17,082 bases of DNA, taken from NCBI GenBank assembly GCA_964520785.1, contig CAZFQG010000144.1, positions 1 through 17,082 on the forward strand. The letters run 5' to 3'. Below the pieces are notes generated by a model that saw only the letters and a program-made list of their open reading frames with translations, searched no databases and was not told where the DNA came from. The translations under genes and the position numbers were made by a program. Within the stretch, counting starts at the first letter, position 1; each line of letters begins with the position of its first letter. Source of the stretch: CAZFQG01 sp964520785. GTDB taxonomy: Bacteria; Planctomycetota; Planctomycetia; Pirellulales; Thermoguttaceae. Positions 14,530 through 17,082 of the stretch are shown piece after piece.

Positions 14530-15884
14530 GGCTCGCGACCCGGGGTTCCCCGAACCAGCTCGTTCGCCTCGTCATCGCCGGGAAACTGCTCCTTCTCGGG
14601 ATCCCACGCGAGCTTGCGGCCGAGCAGGCAGGCGATATATCCGATCTGGCCGACGCTGCCGGATCGGTGGCCTACCTCGGCGTCCGCGAGCGTACGGCTC
14701 CGGGTCCGGACGCAATCGAGGAAGTCGTGCTTTTCGTTCTTCAGCGGGAAGGGGAATTCCTCGGGTTTCACTTCCGCCGTCAAAAGCGACTTCGGCTCGG
14801 CCTCGAGACGATCCGGAGCGTACCAGCCGCAAATCCACCCTTCGGTTCCCTCGAATCGCATGTACGATTGGCCGTCGTCATACTCCGTCCGGCCTTCATA
14901 AAACATCTCGACCCCGTCGGCGTATCGGTAGCGGACTTTGAACCCGAGGAGGACGTTCCACTGATAGTCGGCCGGAGGAAGGTCGCCCTTGCCTTCCACC
15001 TCCACCGGGCCGGTATGCTCGCTGTCGTTGCCCCATTGGGCAATGTCGGCCGGGTGGTATCCCCAGTTGGTAATCATGCCGTCGCAGTAATCCCGGTTCG
15101 AATACCAATAGGGCCGACCGTACGTCCTCGGTTCGTGGACGCGTTTTTCGTTGTACGGCACCAAGGGAGCCGGCCCCAGCCACATCGGATAGTCCAGGTC
15201 TTCCGGCACCGGAGCGGGCGGCTGAGCCGGAAGAGATTCCCAGTACACCGGTACCGATATCCGGATCGTCTTCAGTTGGCCGATCTTTCCGGTTCGAACC
15301 AAGCTGACCGCTTTGTGAAGATGGGGGATGGAGCGGAATTCGCTGTCCGTCCGGAAGACGCAGCGGGCCTTGGCGGCCGCGTCGGCAAGGATCCGCCCGT
15401 GCGCAATCGTCAAGCTCAACGGCTTTTCGCAGCAGACGTCCTTTCCGCCACGAATCGCCGCCAGGGCCATAGGAACGTGCCAATGGTCGGGCGTGCTGAT
15501 CATCACCGCATCGACCCCGTCTTGGTCGAGTACTTCGCGGAAATCGGTCGTGCGAGAGCAATCCCTCAGCAGCCGGGGATCCCACTGATGCCGCTTCGCG
15601 CCGTCGGCGATGGCCGGGTTGTCCTCGGCATTGACCCGCCAGCGGTCGACGTCGCAAAGGCTGAGGATTCGGCAGTCCTTTCGCCGGGCAAAGACCGGAA
15701 GGTTATAAGCGATACACTGCCGACCCAGACCGATAATGCCGACCCCGATCCGGCTGTTGGCCGCCGTGGTTCCATCACGACCCAAGGCGGTTCCCGGGAT
15801 GACCGCCGGTAGCGCCAGGCCGCCTGCCGCGGCTGCCGATTGCAGTAAGAAATGCCTCCGCGAAACGGGCGAAACCGTGTTCAT
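14514..15884 (-). CDS. Tat-exported Gfo/Idh/MocA oxidoreductase
   Basis: 456 residues from ATG 15884, with GAGGGAG (15893-15899) 8 nt upstream. The N-terminus is a Tat signal, SRRHFLLQSAAAAGGLALP (8-26), so the protein is folded with its cofactor before export. The Rossmann motif GVGIIGLGRQ (47-56), CDVDRWR (77-83), MISTPDHWHVPMALAAI (128-144), CCEKPLSLTI (151-160; catalytic-type EKP) and MITNWGYHPADIAQWG are textbook for the exported Gfo/Idh/MocA proteins that are abundant in planctomycete-like genomes. Some exported relatives oxidise glycosides to 3-keto sugars, or act as glycosidases with tightly bound NAD. It heads the minus-strand series, and its last codons overlap the symporter's GTG start, so the two are probably co-expressed. 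It is divergent from a similar gene at 16101 but clearly not a recent copy. Confidence 0.9.
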   Translation of the reverse strand: MNTVSPVSRRHFLLQSAAAAGGLALPAVIPGTALGRDGTTAANSRIGVGIIGLGRQCIAYNLPVFARRKDCRILSLCDVDRWRVNAEDNPAIADGAKRHQWDPRLLRDCSRTTDFREVLDQDGVDAVMISTPDHWHVPMALAAIRGGKDVCCEKPLSLTIAHGRILADAAAKARCVFRTDSEFRSIPHLHKAVSLVRTGKIGQLKTIRISVPVYWESLPAQPPAPVPEDLDYPMWLGPAPLVPYNEKRVHEPRTYGRPYWYSNRDYCDGMITNWGYHPADIAQWGNDSEHTGPVEVEGKGDLPPADYQWNVLLGFKVRYRYADGVEMFYEGRTEYDDGQSYMRFEGTEGWICGWYAPDRLEAEPKSLLTAEVKPEEFPFPLKNEKHDFLDCVRTRSRTLADAEVGHRSGSVGQIGYIACLLGRKLAWDPEKEQFPGDDEANELVRGTPGREPWNVS

Positions 15885-15892
15885 CGCCGCAA

Positions 15893-15899
15893 CTCCCTC
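15893..15899 (-). promoter_or_regulatory. Shine-Dalgarno sequence of the minus-strand Gfo/Idh/MocA gene
   Basis: On the minus strand this reads GAGGGAG, 8 nt before ATG 15884, and supports that start. Confidence 0.7.
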
Positions 15900-15928
15900 G
15901 CTAAAATGGGACTAACTGTTATTCATTC

Positions 15929-15950
15929 CGAAACCCCTTCGAAACCCCTT
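15929..15950. repeat. Perfect tandem repeat, two copies of an 11-bp unit, in the divergent intergenic region
   Basis: The unit CGAAACCCCTT occurs twice back to back (15929-15939 and 15940-15950), 45-66 bp upstream of ATG 15884. The 11-bp period is close to one helical turn, which would put two half-sites on the same DNA face. It could be an operator for the divergent oxidoreductase genes or a chance duplication. Confidence 0.45.
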
Positions 15951-16025
15951 CGGCACCTCCCCATTCTAAGTCTCACGCCGATCGACCGCAACTGCGCCGT
16001 GAATATCCTCTACCGATTTCGGCCG

Positions 16026-16039
16026 CGTCCGGCCGGACG
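16026..16039. promoter_or_regulatory. Perfect 14-bp palindrome, candidate operator in the divergent intergenic region
   Basis: CGTCCGGCCGGACG is its own reverse complement. It lies between two divergent exported-oxidoreductase genes (starts 15884 and 16101). The half-site CGTCCGG recurs alone at 16070-16076. A dimeric regulator could bind here, but no regulator gene is in the window and short GC palindromes can arise by chance in GC-rich DNA. Confidence 0.35.
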
Positions 16040-16057
16040 GCACGGCCAGAGGCGTGG

Positions 16058-16087
16058 TTGCGGAGGTTTCGTCCGGTCGCTTATAAT
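16058..16087 (+). promoter_or_regulatory. Candidate sigma70-type promoter for the right-edge oxidoreductase gene
   Basis: TTGCGG (16058-16063), an 18-bp spacer and a perfect TATAAT (16082-16087). Transcription would begin near 16094, only about 7 nt before ATG 16101 and inside or past the GAGGAG site. It therefore fits better with the alternative GTG start at 16143, or with a nearly leaderless message. Confidence 0.4.
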
Positions 16088-16088
16088 C

Positions 16089-16094
16089 GAGGAG
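16089..16094 (+). promoter_or_regulatory. Shine-Dalgarno sequence before ATG 16101
   Basis: GAGGAG, 6 nt before the ATG. It supports the 16101 start, provided transcription begins upstream of the TATAAT that directly precedes it. Confidence 0.6.
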
Positions 16095-16100
16095 TGTAAG

Positions 16101-17082
16101 ATGCCCGCCACGAATACCCAACACGCCGAATCGAGGATTGACGTGAAATCGATCTCCCTCTCCACCCGACGCGACTTTTTGAAACGTTCCGCGCTGAGCG
16201 CGACCGCTCTTACCCTCCCGGCCGTCTGGACCGAGTATACCCGCGGACAAGACAAGAACAGCCGACTCACCATCGCCGCGATCGGAGTTGGGGGGAGTCG
16301 AGGACAGCATAAACGGGGGGCTCAAATTGCCCATCAAGCGGCATCTTATGGAAAAATGATCGCCTGCTGCGACGTTGATGGGCTGCACTTGGAGGAATTC
16401 GCCCAGAGGTACGAGGGGATCAATAAGTACAAAGACTACAGAAAACTCTTCGAGAGCGAGAAACCGGACGTCGTCACGATTGGGACGCCCGACCACTGGC
16501 ACACCCCGATTGCCGCGGCCGCCCTCCGAGCCGGGTGCGATGTCTACTGCGAGAAGCCGCTAACGCTAACGATTGACGAAGGTATCTTCCTGTCCAACCT
16601 CGTCCGCGAGACCGGCAAAGTCTTCCAGGTGGGTTCCCAGCAGCGCAGTGAGTGCGGGCTGCGTTTTCTCCAGGCCGTGGCCATCGTCCAAAGCGGTCGG
16701 CTCGGCAAAACGATCAAGGCGACTGCCTCTATCGGGGGTGCTCCCGCCGGGGGGCCTTTCGAAACGAGCGACCCTCCCAAGGATGTTGATTGGGACCTCT
16801 GGCTGGGCCCCGCTCCCGCGGTTCCTTATACCAAGGAGCGTTGTCACGCGGATTTCCGTTGGTGGTTGGAGTATTCCGGAGGAAAGATGACCGATTGGGG
16901 TGCGCACCATATCGACATCGCGCAGTGGGCGCTGGGCGCGGACCACGGTGGCCCCGTTGAAGTTGAAGGGTGGGGCGAGTTTCCCGGATATATTCCGGCG
17001 GACTATGATCCGATTGCCTTCTTTGCCGGAGAGTTGAAGCTACCGAACGGATACAACACGGCCGTGCGGTTCAATATCGATT
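16101..17082 (+). CDS. Tat-exported Gfo/Idh/MocA oxidoreductase, 3'-truncated by the window edge
   Basis: The frame from ATG 16101 stays open to the last base, giving 327 codons with no stop; about 100 residues are probably missing. A Tat signal STRRDFLKRSALSATAL (21-37) is followed by the Rossmann motif IGVGGSRGQ (61-69), CCDVDG (89-94), TIGTPDHWHTPIAAAALRAG (126-145), YCEKPLTLTIDEG (149-161), WDLWLGPAPAVPYTKER and MTDWGAHHIDIAQWAL. These are the same exported Gfo/Idh/MocA hallmarks as the divergent neighbour, in a clearly different subgroup (for example GVGGSRG against GLGRQC). An alternative GTG at 16143, with GAGG (16133-16136) 6 nt upstream, would give a more usual 8-residue stretch before the Tat arginines. 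Likely a periplasmic NAD(P)-dependent sugar or cyclitol oxidoreductase; the substrate is unknown. Confidence 0.88.
   Translation, partial: MPATNTQHAESRIDVKSISLSTRRDFLKRSALSATALTLPAVWTEYTRGQDKNSRLTIAAIGVGGSRGQHKRGAQIAHQAASYGKMIACCDVDGLHLEEFAQRYEGINKYKDYRKLFESEKPDVVTIGTPDHWHTPIAAAALRAGCDVYCEKPLTLTIDEGIFLSNLVRETGKVFQVGSQQRSECGLRFLQAVAIVQSGRLGKTIKATASIGGAPAGGPFETSDPPKDVDWDLWLGPAPAVPYTKERCHADFRWWLEYSGGKMTDWGAHHIDIAQWALGADHGGPVEVEGWGEFPGYIPADYDPIAFFAGELKLPNGYNTAVRFNID

Noticed and set aside
14667..15812. A 381-residue + strand frame opposite the Gfo/Idh/MocA gene
   Set aside because: It is the antisense shadow of a protein with clear Tat, Rossmann and EKP motifs.

Overview
The window is high-GC bacterial DNA, densely packed with genes. 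It looks like a planctomycete or a related lineage (Planctomycetota/PVC, Lentisphaerae-like or Hydrogenedentota-like). The evidence is the gene set: twin-arginine (Tat) exported Gfo/Idh/MocA oxidoreductases, exported 'neutral ceramidase-like' proteins (one with a LamG-like tail), a UroD-like enzyme of the methyltransferase-associated type, and an extended sodium:solute symporter. This family profile supports a lineage guess only. No phage, insertion sequence, CRISPR array, rRNA or tRNA was found.

Layout. A UroD-like gene enters from the left edge, truncated at its 5' end. A tight co-directional unit on the + strand (1091-7134) follows: a DegT/DnrJ/EryC1-type PLP aminotransferase, a small cytoplasmic Gfo/Idh-like dehydrogenase, an APH-fold small-molecule kinase, a Sec-exported glycoside-hydrolase-like protein and an ACS-type MFS transporter. 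The gaps are 17 bp, a 4-bp GTGA overlap, 35 bp and a second 4-bp GTGA overlap. This unit converges on a - strand series read from 15884 down to 7323: a Tat-exported Gfo/Idh/MocA oxidoreductase, a sodium:solute symporter with an unusual HEAT-like N-terminal extension, a SAM-dependent methyltransferase of lower GC, a Sec-exported ceramidase-like protein, and a Tat-exported ceramidase-like protein fused to a LamG-like domain. Divergent from that series, a second Tat-exported Gfo/Idh/MocA gene starts at 16101 and runs off the right edge.

How the genes may work together (inference). The + unit has the parts to free a glycoside outside the cytoplasm, import the product, oxidise it to a keto-sugar or keto-cyclitol, exchange ketone and amine, and phosphorylate it. 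Dehydrogenase plus DegT aminotransferase is the core of known amino-sugar and aminocyclitol pathways (NtdC/NtdA in kanosamine; the inosamine steps and APH-like kinase of streptomycin). The - unit looks like a second exported system with its own Na+-coupled uptake. The substrate cannot be read from the sequence. Both ceramidase-like proteins appear to keep the metal-site residues but lack the catalytic serine after the Gly-Asp motif, so they are probably not ceramidases.
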